Shown here one piece after another: positions 47,566-56,518 of a stretch of 64,000 bases of DNA. The translations under genes were made by a program, and so were the position numbers. Within the stretch, counting starts at the first letter, position 1, and the number at the start of each line of letters is the position of its first letter. Source of the DNA: Tigriopus japonicus (Eukaryota > Arthropoda > Copepoda > Harpacticoida > Harpacticidae); contig CM021312.1 of NCBI GenBank assembly GCA_010645155.1, positions 13,411,408 to 13,475,407 of the forward strand, written 5' to 3'. Below the pieces are notes generated by a model. It ran no database searches. It saw only the letters and a list, made by a program, of their open reading frames with translations, and had not been told where the DNA came from.

Positions 47566-48504
47566 TTAGCTCAACCATTCTTTCATGTACGTACATTTAA
47601 TGGGATTGACAGAACCAACGTCACTGCACTCTTTCATCACTGGACATCCTCCACAAGGCATTCGCATAAGACCCGTGACCGGAATCAGGGATTCCACGGC
47701 CCGATACAAACGTGTTTCTTCACCTTCGGCCAAAGCCAAGGTTTTTTCCACTTTGCCATCAAAGATTAGCGTGTCAAGAATCGCCTCGATATCTTCAGGT
47801 CGCAATTGGATTTTACTTATTCCCAGCTCGGAAATGTACTGGAGCACCTCTTTGGATGAGGCTTGAGAGATGTTCTTGGCCACCAGAGGTCCAGATGTGC
47901 ATTCACGGGATTTTTCTAGCTTTTGATACAAGTACCGATAACACTGTTGGTTCAGGATCTCGACGAATTCGGATTCGAAATCTTGGTCGCTGTACCAGGC
48001 CCCTCCCGTGACCGAACTATCCGGTTCAAGATGATACAACATGTAAACAATTTTTCTGGTCGAGTTGACGCATTTGACGTCTTTGATGAGCTTCTTGGAT
48101 TTTAAGGATTTCAAAGCTTTATTCAGTTGTGTCTGGACGAGGTTGGACTTGATTCGGATATCCCGAATCCAGGTGCCTTTATTTTGAGCTTCCTCGATGA
48201 TTTTGTAAACCAGTTTCTCCTCCGCATCACCTTTTATGCTACCCACTTGAGAAGTTGAAGTCCTGGCCTTGTACAAAAGACCTTTCTCGGATTGCAACAA
48301 GTCAATCTTCCCATTGGACAAGAGATGATTGATGGCCAATGCACGAGATTTAGGATCCACGTCCGGCATTGACGTTTGTAGCACTTTATCGTTAACTCCT
48401 TGTGGGATTTCTACACATAAGGCTAAAATTCGCTCGGCCAACTCATTGGATTCAACCTTGATTTTCGCTGGAGTTGAGTCAGATTCAGAGGCTGCGGCAG
48501 CCAT
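47566..48504 (-). CDS. POLR3F: RPC6/RPC39, RNA polymerase III subunit
   Basis: Single exon, 312 aa (human 316). It has tandem winged helices in the N-terminal two thirds (GLLYKARTS, then NKGTWIRDIRIKSNLVQTQL) and a C-terminal Cys cluster CGGC...C...C (PCGGCPVMKEC, IKC) known to hold a 4Fe-4S cluster in the family. RPC6 is part of the RPC3-RPC6-RPC7 initiation trimer that contacts TFIIIB and opens promoters of tRNA and 5S genes. The ATG lies 9 nt after a strong 3' splice acceptor (TTTTTTTTTTTCAG), 112 nt downstream of the archease stop on the same strand. Confidence 0.95.
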   Translation of the reverse strand: MAAAASESDSTPAKIKVESNELAERILALCVEIPQGVNDKVLQTSMPDVDPKSRALAINHLLSNGKIDLLQSEKGLLYKARTSTSQVGSIKGDAEEKLVYKIIEEAQNKGTWIRDIRIKSNLVQTQLNKALKSLKSKKLIKDVKCVNSTRKIVYMLYHLEPDSSVTGGAWYSDQDFESEFVEILNQQCYRYLYQKLEKSRECTSGPLVAKNISQASSKEVLQYISELGISKIQLRPEDIEAILDTLIFDGKVEKTLALAEGEETRLYRAVESLIPVTGLMRMPCGGCPVMKECSDVGSVNPIKCTYMKEWLS

Positions 48505-48616
48505 GATGCAATCTGAAAAAAAAAATACGGTATTGTTATGGATGTTGGTGTTGTTTTTGAGTTTCAGTAGCGTATTGGTCTCGTTTCTTTCTTTTCCTCA
48601 GAATGAAAACGTGGCA
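48505..48616 (-). other. Archease-POLR3F intercistronic region
   Basis: Just 112 nt between the archease stop and the POLR3F start, read on the minus strand. It ends in a long T tract and CAG, an excellent 3' splice acceptor, 9 nt before the ATG. I see no AATAAA and no convincing donor within it. There is hardly room for an independent promoter and first exon, so the acceptor most likely receives either a distant exon inside archease or a trans-spliced leader. Confidence 0.65.
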
Positions 48617-49099
48617 TCAAATATCAATGATCACAAAAGTTTCCACATAATTCGTCCGTTGATTGATTTGCATGGCCGAATAGGTGATGGCTTTCACTTC
48701 AGTGCCTTGGGGATGTTTATTCAAATCAAACACTTCACCCAATCCCAAGGCCGTGATATGGAAACTACCATCCTGCGGATCCTCTCGCCAATCCGTGATC
48801 TCGATCCGAAATGGAATGAAATTGGGCTCGGCGCAGAAGTGGAATAGCCATTCGTCCAAAAAGTTATAAAGGGTGCTCTCCAAATCATGACCCGAAGTCT
48901 CGATCGTGTGTGTCATTTGCTCTTCAATCGTATCCAGTTCAGTCATGTAACCGAACATGGCCAAGGCCGATTGCTCAAAGGCTTCTTTTAACGAGGTGCC
49001 CCAAGCGTGGATCTGCACATCGGCAGTGTGGTCCAGATATTCGTAGCCCACTCCTGGAACGGTCTGAGCCTCCTCGTCCTCATTGTCGGGCTCATCCAT
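48617..49099 (-). CDS. ZBTB8OS: Archease, tRNA ligase cofactor
   Basis: 160 aa from the ATG at 49099 (human 167). The open frame continues upstream to 49327, but that part is unrelated to the family, while MDEPDNEDEE at 49099 leads straight into the conserved core YEYLDHTADVQIHAWG. Other landmarks are the metal-binding acidic residues of this motif and the end HPQGTEVKAITYSAM...VFVIIDI-like (here TFVIIDI). Archease helps guanylylate the RTCB ligase and gives it multiple turnovers in tRNA splicing and XBP1 mRNA splicing. It is divergent from MRPL14, and POLR3F follows 112 nt downstream on the same strand. Confidence 0.94.
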   Translation of the reverse strand: MDEPDNEDEEAQTVPGVGYEYLDHTADVQIHAWGTSLKEAFEQSALAMFGYMTELDTIEEQMTHTIETSGHDLESTLYNFLDEWLFHFCAEPNFIPFRIEITDWREDPQDGSFHITALGLGEVFDLNKHPQGTEVKAITYSAMQINQRTNYVETFVIIDI

Positions 49100-49419
49100 T
49101 CTTATGAACGACCGAAGATCTCTTGAAGAAGAGAAACATGTGCTTGGACTTTCATGCGTCAATATCAACAGCGTGACCAACTTCTGCTGTTTTATAACTG
49201 AGACTCGAGAAAAAAACGTTGTCAAGCTATTCAAAAGCATAAAATAGCAAATTAACAACCATAGATGGCAATTTGAAGTCCGAGTGTTTAAAAAGATGTT
49301 TATTTTGCACACGTTCAGGAAGGACAAAGGTTTCCCATCAAGTTCGTTTGTAGCGCAATCCGATCACCTTTAGAAACCAAAACAAACAAATCGACCATCA
49401 CGGAGTTCAGTACGAAATC
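49100..49419. promoter_or_regulatory. Divergent promoter, archease/MRPL14
   Basis: 320 bp between divergent start codons, so both promoters must be here. No TATA box is obvious. Confidence 0.5.
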
Positions 49420-49974
49420 ATGCTCTCACTCTTGACTCGACTGAAAACGGCCGTACCACCCCTGAGCCGTGGGCGTTCCCTGTGGCGTTATAACGATGTG
49501 GTTCGTGAAGCCGCTTGGCCCAATTTTAAACCCACTTTGACGAATCATCGCCATCAATTTCGTGTGGATACCTACGGCGTTCAGAATACCACCCGTTTGC
49601 GAGTGGTGGACAATTCGGAGATCGGCCGTGAAGCCATGGCCTTGGGAAAACCGCCCAAGGTCATCAACGTATCTTCAGGCTATCATCGCCGAAAACCCCA
49701 TGGCTCCATTGGCGGTGTGGGAGATCGTGTGACCGTGGCCATTTTGGGCCAAGTGAAACGGGGAATCATTGTGGGCACGAAAATATCGCAAAAGCCGGGA
49801 CGTCCGCGGTTCGACTCCAATAATGTGGTGCTTATCGGCACTGATGGCACTCCTTTAGGCACCCGGATTCACGCCCCAATACCGAGTGCCTTGAGGCCGG
49901 TGTTAAAGGCCAAATCGCATCCGAAGAAAATTGATTATACCAAGATATTGTCTTTGGCCACGCGATTTGTATGA
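49420..49974 (+). CDS. MRPL14: Mitochondrial ribosomal protein uL14m
   Basis: Single exon, 184 aa, longer than human (145 aa), with a basic N-terminal mitochondrial presequence (MLSLLTRLKTAVPPLSRGRS). The uL14 fold follows: TRLRVVDNSEIG, GGVGDRVTVAILGQVKRGII and NNVVLIGTDGTPLGTRIHAPIP. uL14m belongs to the large mitoribosomal subunit near the subunit interface. It is convergent with CYB5RL, with 103 bp between stops. Confidence 0.94.
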   Translation: MLSLLTRLKTAVPPLSRGRSLWRYNDVVREAAWPNFKPTLTNHRHQFRVDTYGVQNTTRLRVVDNSEIGREAMALGKPPKVINVSSGYHRRKPHGSIGGVGDRVTVAILGQVKRGIIVGTKISQKPGRPRFDSNNVVLIGTDGTPLGTRIHAPIPSALRPVLKAKSHPKKIDYTKILSLATRFV

Positions 49975-50077
49975 TTTTGGTTGAGAAAAGAATAATTATT
50001 GTGTCATGATTAGTTAGCTGTCGTGGATGGTTCTTTATTTTAGTTCTACAATTCTACAAGGCAAAGTTCAAGGAGTC

Positions 50078-50986
50078 TTAAAATCGGTGAATGTGCTTCC
50101 CACCCAAGTCAGTCAACTCTCGAGCGAGATCGCGCTCAAAAGCTTTGGAGCCCGAAAGCAAAAACTGGGTATGGTCGTTATCATCGGGTTGAGTCAGGTT
50201 CAGGTTCTTGATCAGATTCAGATTGACTTTTTGATCGCAAATAACTTGGCCGTAGCGAAATGAGGGCGCGGTTTGGTCGCGGCTGAGACAAAGAGTGAGC
50301 TTAAAATTCCAGAAAGCGGAGAACTCTTTCAAATCGTCGAGGGGGAAAACGTCCGCCATGTTACGAAATCCGCAAATTAAATGCAAAAATGTCTCATCCA
50401 TTTCGTCATTCAAGATCGAGCGAATTACAGACAAGAGAGGAATAACTCCCGTTCCCATTCCCAACAGGATTAGTTTGGTAAATTTTTGCGGCGTGTGCTT
50501 AAACTCGCCGATAGGTCCTCGCCAATGGCATTGGATCTTGGGCGACCATTGGGAAATGATTTGGGACATGGCGCCTTGCGAATACAGCTTGATAATCACT
50601 GAAAAGGACGTGCCCTCCTCTGATACGCGATAGATGGAGTATTGACGAGAAACCGAACTGGTTTTTTGATTGATGCCGTTCAAAATCAAGTGTTGACCAG
50701 GATTCGAGCGCAGATACTGGCCCTTCGGAAGTGAGAATGTGTATAGAAAAGTTGACTCGGTCAGGGCATCAATGGACACGAGTTGGCAGGGTGTGAAGTT
50801 GTCGGAGCACATGAAAGTCGTGAGTTCACTACTTGCACCATGGATCTGACGTTTTCGCCAGATCCGCAAATTCTGTTCATAAATGTCAAACACACACGGT
50901 TGGCAACCTTGGCCACAACAATCTGAATCTTGAGGTTTGTCCGGGGCAGGATCCCCGGTTGAAGATGAGGGTGGCTCTTGGTCCAT
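50078..50986 (-). CDS. CYB5RL: NADH-cytochrome b5 reductase-like
   Basis: Single exon, 302 aa. The N terminus has the Cys-rich oxidoreductase-like motif CCGQGCQPCVFDIYEQNL, typical of CYB5RL. The FAD domain includes RQYSIYR (flavin binding) and the NAD domain GMGTGVIPLLSVIR. Near the C terminus the usual CGP signature of b5 reductases reads SGS (FLLSGSKAF), so nicotinamide-site chemistry may differ. The physiological electron acceptor is not established for this subfamily. The ATG lies 9 nt after the ASF1 stop codon on the same strand, so the two genes are almost contiguous. Confidence 0.88.
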   Translation of the reverse strand: MDQEPPSSSTGDPAPDKPQDSDCCGQGCQPCVFDIYEQNLRIWRKRQIHGASSELTTFMCSDNFTPCQLVSIDALTESTFLYTFSLPKGQYLRSNPGQHLILNGINQKTSSVSRQYSIYRVSEEGTSFSVIIKLYSQGAMSQIISQWSPKIQCHWRGPIGEFKHTPQKFTKLILLGMGTGVIPLLSVIRSILNDEMDETFLHLICGFRNMADVFPLDDLKEFSAFWNFKLTLCLSRDQTAPSFRYGQVICDQKVNLNLIKNLNLTQPDDNDHTQFLLSGSKAFERDLARELTDLGGKHIHRF

Positions 50987-50995
50987 CCTGAGCTA

Positions 50996-51652
50996 TTAGA
51001 TCATGTCCAAGTCCATGCCGTTACTATCACGGCTATTGTCGTCGGGTTGACTAACTTTCCGCTCGGTGGGTCTTAATCCGGTTTTCATGGGCGACTCTAG
51101 CCGCGGATCAGGATGTTTGTGCGGGATATCATTGGGAATCGGAGGGATATTCTCATCGTCAATGAGCGGGTTTCGGGGAGCATCGCTGCTCTCCCAATTG
51201 ATCTTGAACTTGGTGACACGAGGATTCGAGGCGAGAATGTTCCGATTCAGTTTGTCCAAATCGGGAACAGCGGGCGGATTCTCCGCCATCTCGGGGTCTG
51301 AATACTCATTGCTGACGTAATATCCGACTCGGATGAACTCCTGATTACGATACGCACAAGTCAGAAGGATCACGGTCACACCCACCACATCATTGGGCGG
51401 GATCTTTTCCGGATCTGGTGGGTCGGCCGTGAACACAAATTTGTTTCGCCCCTCGGGCACTGGCCCCACATAGACCGTGTCCAAAACCTGATCATATTCT
51501 TCCGATTCAGCCGAACCCACGTACACGATCTTCCACTCCAAATCTTCAGGCAGGTCTTCCAAGCATTCAAAGGTGATCTCGAACTCGAATTTGGACTTGA
51601 ACGTGGACGGATTGTCCAAGACGAGCACATTATAAACATGAACTTTGGCCAT
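50996..51652 (-). CDS. ASF1: ASF1, histone H3-H4 chaperone
   Basis: Single exon, 218 aa. Residues 1-155 form the conserved immunoglobulin-like core, almost identical in the family (MAKVHVYNVLVLDNPSTFKS, EFIRVGYYVSNEY, ILASNPRVTKFKINW). The C-terminal 60 residues are divergent and acidic, as usual. ASF1 hands H3-H4 dimers to CAF-1 and HIRA during replication-coupled and replication-independent nucleosome assembly. Its stop, followed by a second stop, is 9 nt before the CYB5RL ATG; 107 nt upstream is the GCHFR stop. All three genes share the strand. Confidence 0.96.
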   Translation of the reverse strand: MAKVHVYNVLVLDNPSTFKSKFEFEITFECLEDLPEDLEWKIVYVGSAESEEYDQVLDTVYVGPVPEGRNKFVFTADPPDPEKIPPNDVVGVTVILLTCAYRNQEFIRVGYYVSNEYSDPEMAENPPAVPDLDKLNRNILASNPRVTKFKINWESSDAPRNPLIDDENIPPIPNDIPHKHPDPRLESPMKTGLRPTERKVSQPDDNSRDSNGMDLDMI

Positions 51653-51759
51653 GATGCGAGGCCTAGTCAGCCGTTAACACACAGTCAGTCACAACGACAA
51701 CAGCAACAACAAACTAGATTAGGCGTATAAAGTAGTCCACTAAGAAGCGATGGATGGCG

Positions 51760-52255
51760 TTATTCCTTGAAAAGGGTGGCCACAAAGGTCTGTCCCACAC
51801 CCGTGGTGCTCACCACGCGGAATCCTTGCTCGGCCAAGCGGTTCAAAACCGCCCGTAAAGGCAAATCAGTGCGCCAAAATGACCTGAAATGGAAAAAGCC
51901 AAAAACGTTAGATTAAAAAAAGGCGCGATTTTCTCCCTCCGACCCCGCTCAAACATGCGAATTAGTCCCAACACGCGCCCATTTCCCTCCCGATATTTGA
52001 CCTACGTATTCTCGCCCATGGGACAAAGCCAGTGGGCATCGAGGGACTTCATTAGATCCGGGTCAGCGTGTTCATCACCCACCCGTGTGGGACCCGTTTC
52101 CTATGTGAATCGCATTAAATCGATCGGTTAATCCACAGAATAACCAACACGAATTTATTCAGCGGCAATTGAAACATGTCAGAGCAAATACTTGAAGCAA
52201 GATGAATCTAGCTACCTACCAAACGAACTTGGGCCGAGATGATCACGTAAGGCAT
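51760..52255 (-). CDS. GCHFR: GTP cyclohydrolase I feedback regulator (GFRP)
   Basis: Three small exons on the minus strand: 52255-52220 (36 nt), 52100-52006 (95 nt) and 51883-51760 (124 nt), with GT-AG introns of 119 and 122 bp. Joined, they encode exactly 84 aa, the length of human GFRP. Exon 1 gives MPYVIISAQVRL, exon 2 begins ETGPTRVGDEHADPDLM, and exon 3 contains GFRVVSTTGVGQTFVATLFKE; these match the family along its whole length. GFRP is a pentamer that caps GTP cyclohydrolase I and mediates inhibition by tetrahydrobiopterin and stimulation by phenylalanine. No exon is longer than 42 codons, so the gene is easily missed. ASF1 follows 107 nt downstream. Confidence 0.93.
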
Positions 52256-53166
52256 GGCGTCGAATCGAGGCGAGGGATGACAGAGAACTGACCGAAATGC
52301 AAACTTTGGACTTAAACAAACCGGTCGAAATCGCAATGGAAAGTGGCGGCACGGATCGCGAGAGAACAACTGATTCCTGGGAAAAGAAGAGAACTACAAG
52401 AAGAGGAGGAGGACAGGAGAGCCCGCCAAATGAATCCAAGGCAGGCTGCTCGGACTTGATGAAAATAAGGCTAATTGGGCAGATCAGGGCAGGAAATCAT
52501 CAGGGTGACCGAAAAGACAGAAGTATCTTGCGAGTACAGAAACCAAATCATATTGTCAAGTCAGAGGTACTGTTCCTATTAGAAACTCTGATATGATATT
52601 AATATATCATAAATGATGCTTTCTTATGTACGAAGATGTGTGCAAAGACATTTTGCGTCAAATACTGATAAGAAGAAGGACTTTAAAAGAAAAATGATTG
52701 TAAACTTGAATGAATAACAGCTGTATTTTTTGTCAGAAGTTGTACTCAATTTAGTAATGGAAGTAGCTAAAAAGTTGCTATCCTTTTGCCTTTGTAACTG
52801 AGTTGATAGTTTTCAACTGAATTTTAATGATGAAGGGTGAAAAACGTCAAAAGGTTGCAGCTTATTGCAAAAAAATAGAAGAGTTGCGAAATTTGACCAA
52901 AAATATGAACAATTACAGCTTTGGGTGCAAGTTATATTTTGCAAATTTTGTCCCAGCTCAATTTATAAGCATATCTTCAACTATGAGAATAATTTTCAAA
53001 TTTTATTTGGACTGGCGAACCCAGCGCAGAGTTTGGCTGCCGCCGACGAGCGGACTACTGCTAAGCAAAGTCATCGGAGATGAAATGATCAGCTGACGAC
53101 AAAAATCATAACAAAAACACATGGGAGGTCATTTCACGATCCACAGTCCGGATTGATCTTCAAACC
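52256..53166. other. Divergent region, GCHFR/NOM1
   Basis: About 910 bp between divergent starts; no gene recognised. It should contain both promoters. The open frames on the plus strand are short and lack motifs. Confidence 0.45.
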
Positions 53167-55569
53167 ATGACCAAAATGAAGGCCAAGAAAAAGGCTCAGG
53201 GTCCTCAGAAGGCCCAAAACTTGGTCCTATCCAGAAAGATGAAGCGGAAAAATGAGAGGAAACAAAAGAAACAATTGAAAAGCCAATATTTCCAAAAGAA
53301 ACGAGGCGTACAAGTCCCGGAGCCAGATCAAATGGAGCCAACTTCGTCCAATGTTAAGGACAAGGCCAATCAAGGACGATCTAAGAATGACGAAGCCAAG
53401 CTCAAGGCTGCTCGACGCGACAAAGAAGCTCAACGTCAACGAAAAAAACGCCTCTTGCGCGAGAATCAGGAGGAAGAAAAAAACATCAAGCAGTTGGAAA
53501 AGCAACTCAAGTTGAACAAACGAAAGAAGAAAGATACCTTGCCCAAGTCATTTGTGGAAGACGGATTAGATTATCTACTCGATGCGATTGACCCGTCAAA
53601 ATTGGCTGACGAGGATGCTTTGATGGAAGATACGGACGACGAATCCAACGACGAAGATCAATCGATGGCTAACAACAATGAAAAAAGCGAGAACTCGACT
53701 GCCGAAGATGAAGAACAAGAGGAATCAGATGAAGGAGGATTTGAAAACCTGGAGGAGATGCTCGAAAAGGAAGAAGACGAGGGCGAGGAAAACGGCGAGG
53801 AGTCTGAAGAAGAAGAGTTGGGACAAGATTCGGATATGGACGAAGACTTTGAAGATAATAGTGATAATAATGATGATGACGATGAAGGAAGTGACCATGA
53901 TGGCAAGGGACAATGGGAAGATATTTATGGGCGGCAACGCGATGCCAAGGGCAATGTGATAGTTGACAACGCTCCAGCCGCCGGAGGATCTGGTAAATAC
54001 ATTCCCCCAGCTCTCAGAGCTAAAATGGTGGGTGGAGATTCGGAAAAAAGGAAGCAGGAACTCTTAAAGTTGCAGAGAAAAGTCAAGGGTCTCTTGAATC
54101 GCTTGGCAGCCAGCAATCTAGCTTCGATCGCCAAGCAAGTCGAGGATTTGTACATGTCGAATAGTCGCAATGACATGAACGAAACACTGATTTCGATCTT
54201 TGATGAATCATTGATCGCAGTCACTCTCACACCCGAACGATTGATCATGGAACATGCGGCACTAATGGCCGTTTTACACGTGAACGTGGGGATGGAAGTG
54301 GGAGCCACCATGATCCAAGCCATGGCCAAAAGATTCCATCAAATCCGCGAGAATGAGGCCAAAACGGAAAGTGAATTCAATCCCAAGACTCAGGAAAACG
54401 TCCTCCTTATTCTAGCGCATTTGTACTCGTTTAAAGTGGTTGATCATGTGTTAGTATTTGATATCGTATCACTTTTGGTCGAGAGCTTCACGAGCAAGGA
54501 CATTGAGTTAATTGTTTTGATTCTCCGATCGGTCGGATTCAATTTGAGGAAAGATGATCCCTTGAGCTTGAAGTCACTCATCACCAAAATCCAAACCAAA
54601 TCAGCCTCAGCCGATAAGCTTAAGGAGGATTCTCGAGTCAAATTCATGCTGGAAACACTCACCGCAATCAAGAACAACAATGTGAAGAAGATCCCCAACT
54701 ACGACAGTGAGCATCAACAATTTCTATTGAAAAACTTGAAAGCGTGGATGGCACCAGGAAAAGGCAACAACCCTTTAAAGATCCATCTCGAAGAACTTCT
54801 TCAGGCCGATGAACGCGGTCGTTGGTGGATTGTCGGATCTGCTTGGGCAGGAAATGATGGAACCAGAGAGAATCGATCTCGTCCCGAGGAGAATGCAACT
54901 GAACACATTACCTCATCTTTCAGTTCTGAACTCTTGGATCTAGCTCAGAAAATGCGCATGAACACGGATGCTCGGAAAAACATATTCTGTGCCATCATGA
55001 CCGCGGATGATTACCTCGATGCGTTTGAAAAGGTTCTCAAGATATCAACTCGAATGAACCAACGCGAACGAGAAGTGGCCTTTGTGTTGCTGGATTGTTG
55101 TCTACAAGAGAAGGCGTTCAATCCATTCTACGCACAACTTTCTTGTAAATTTGCCACTTTTGACCGCAAATATCGCATGGCCGTTCAGTTCGGTTTGTGG
55201 GACCGAATCAAGGAAATCGATTCCCTCGGTTCGACTCAAGTCCGAAACTTGGCAGGGTTCACTCATTACGTTCTTCGAGAGGGCTCTTTGTCGATTGCTT
55301 GCTTAAAAGTGGTGGAATTTGCGGAATTGAACAAGCCTCGAGTGAAATTTCTCAAACTCGTCTTGGGTGAGTTGCTCAGTGAAGACAAGGAACTGGTCAA
55401 GAAAACATTTTCTTCTGTGGGTGGTGTGCCAAATTTACGCACTCTGCGCGAGGGTCTTCGTCTGTTTTTGAGGCATTTTCTGTTAAAAAGCCAAAAAGAC
55501 GAGACGAAAAAGACCGAGTTATTGTCAAAGATCCGATGGGCGGAAACGGCCATGTTGTTCGAGGTTTAA
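53167..55569 (+). CDS. NOM1: NOM1, nucleolar MIF4G-domain protein
   Basis: Single exon, 800 aa (human 860). The basic N terminus (KKKAQGPQK, RKMKRKNERK) is followed by a long acidic stretch at about 155-250. An MIF4G domain starts near residue 295 (EKRKQELLKLQRKVKGLLNR, then MEHAALMAVLHVNVG) and an MA3 domain lies at about 600-720 (NIFCAIMTADDYLDAFEKVL, REREVAFVLLDCC). NOM1, the Sgd1 ortholog, works in early small-subunit assembly and brings PP1 to the nucleolus in mammals. It is the third ribosome-biogenesis gene in the window. A second ATG at residue 4 is an alternative start. It is convergent with KCMF1. Confidence 0.93.
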   Translation: MTKMKAKKKAQGPQKAQNLVLSRKMKRKNERKQKKQLKSQYFQKKRGVQVPEPDQMEPTSSNVKDKANQGRSKNDEAKLKAARRDKEAQRQRKKRLLRENQEEEKNIKQLEKQLKLNKRKKKDTLPKSFVEDGLDYLLDAIDPSKLADEDALMEDTDDESNDEDQSMANNNEKSENSTAEDEEQEESDEGGFENLEEMLEKEEDEGEENGEESEEEELGQDSDMDEDFEDNSDNNDDDDEGSDHDGKGQWEDIYGRQRDAKGNVIVDNAPAAGGSGKYIPPALRAKMVGGDSEKRKQELLKLQRKVKGLLNRLAASNLASIAKQVEDLYMSNSRNDMNETLISIFDESLIAVTLTPERLIMEHAALMAVLHVNVGMEVGATMIQAMAKRFHQIRENEAKTESEFNPKTQENVLLILAHLYSFKVVDHVLVFDIVSLLVESFTSKDIELIVLILRSVGFNLRKDDPLSLKSLITKIQTKSASADKLKEDSRVKFMLETLTAIKNNNVKKIPNYDSEHQQFLLKNLKAWMAPGKGNNPLKIHLEELLQADERGRWWIVGSAWAGNDGTRENRSRPEENATEHITSSFSSELLDLAQKMRMNTDARKNIFCAIMTADDYLDAFEKVLKISTRMNQREREVAFVLLDCCLQEKAFNPFYAQLSCKFATFDRKYRMAVQFGLWDRIKEIDSLGSTQVRNLAGFTHYVLREGSLSIACLKVVEFAELNKPRVKFLKLVLGELLSEDKELVKKTFSSVGGVPNLRTLREGLRLFLRHFLLKSQKDETKKTELLSKIRWAETAMLFEV

Positions 55570-56518
55570 AGGAAATTAGAGGAACATGGTTGATTTTGAT
55601 GAATAAATTCAAACCATCAGTAGTTTTATTTACATTATTTAATTCAGATTTTAGTTTCTCTCGCTCGCTGTAGTTGCATATCTTCCTTTAGATCTAAAGA
55701 TGATTTTGGTCAAAGAGCACTCAAAGAGCGGCGAGGACGAAGAAAAAACGCCAAGAAGTTGGGATATAGGAATATAGTAGTCGTAGTAGTAGTGGTGGTG
55801 GTGGTTGTGGTACTAGCAGTAGTAGTAGTTGTTGATGATGATGATGCTGTTGTTATAGTTGTGGTTGTTGTAGTAAGAGTAGTAGATGATAATAATGTGA
55901 TTGCTTTTTTGGGCACAATCGACCTTTTCAATTTCAGGGATGCCGATTGTTAAGCTTCAGTTTAATGGGGAAAATTGCTTGGAGTTTGATTTTCTTTTGC
56001 TGTTCTTCGTTTATTTCTGGGGGCATATTACACGACTAAGAAAAAATGAAGAACCGTAACAAGTAAGTAAAGAAAGTACGCAAGAGGAAAGGGTGTTGAT
56101 GGGCGAAGAGGAATCTGATGCAATCATTGTGGGGACTTGCTTTAATTTTACTGGAAAATATGACTTACAAATAACAGCAGATTCAATCGTTGGCCGAAAG
56201 TCTCGATGAGCGGCAATATCATAATCTTGCTCAATCACCAAGCACATTGCGACGCGGAAAATTGGGGCATGGCGATAGTGGAACAAAAAAGATTCCTCCA
56301 AAATGGATATTGGCCGTTCAAACAAACGATGGGAGAAACGGAAGGAGACGGGGATACAGCAGAGTGTGAAGGGTGAAGGAGGAATTCCTAATTTATCTGA
56401 CTTTTTTCGATTGATCACAGTTTACCAACTCGGACATCTTCCACATCGGGCTGCTTGGGGGTTAGGGTGGTGGGGAAGTCAAACGGGGAGGAGGAGTTTT
56501 CAGGTCGTTCCATCAATC
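55570..56518. other. Convergent intergenic region
   Basis: About 950 bp between NOM1 and KCMF1, probably mostly KCMF1 3' UTR. It includes a GTA/GTG trinucleotide block (55776-55890), open on both strands only because of the repeat. No gene is seen. Confidence 0.5.
55776..55890. repeat. GTA/GTG trinucleotide block
   Basis: Imperfect trinucleotide run (GTAGTAGTAGTGGTGGTGG and variants) of about 115 bp in the NOM1-KCMF1 gap. Confidence 0.85.

Noticed and set aside
49100..49327. 76-codon N-terminal extension of archease
   Set aside because: Unrelated to the family and running into the divergent promoter; the ATG at 49099 gives the expected length.
55710..55953. Low-complexity ORFs on both strands
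   Set aside because: Encoded by the GTA/GTG repeat, with only Val or Thr/Ser runs.
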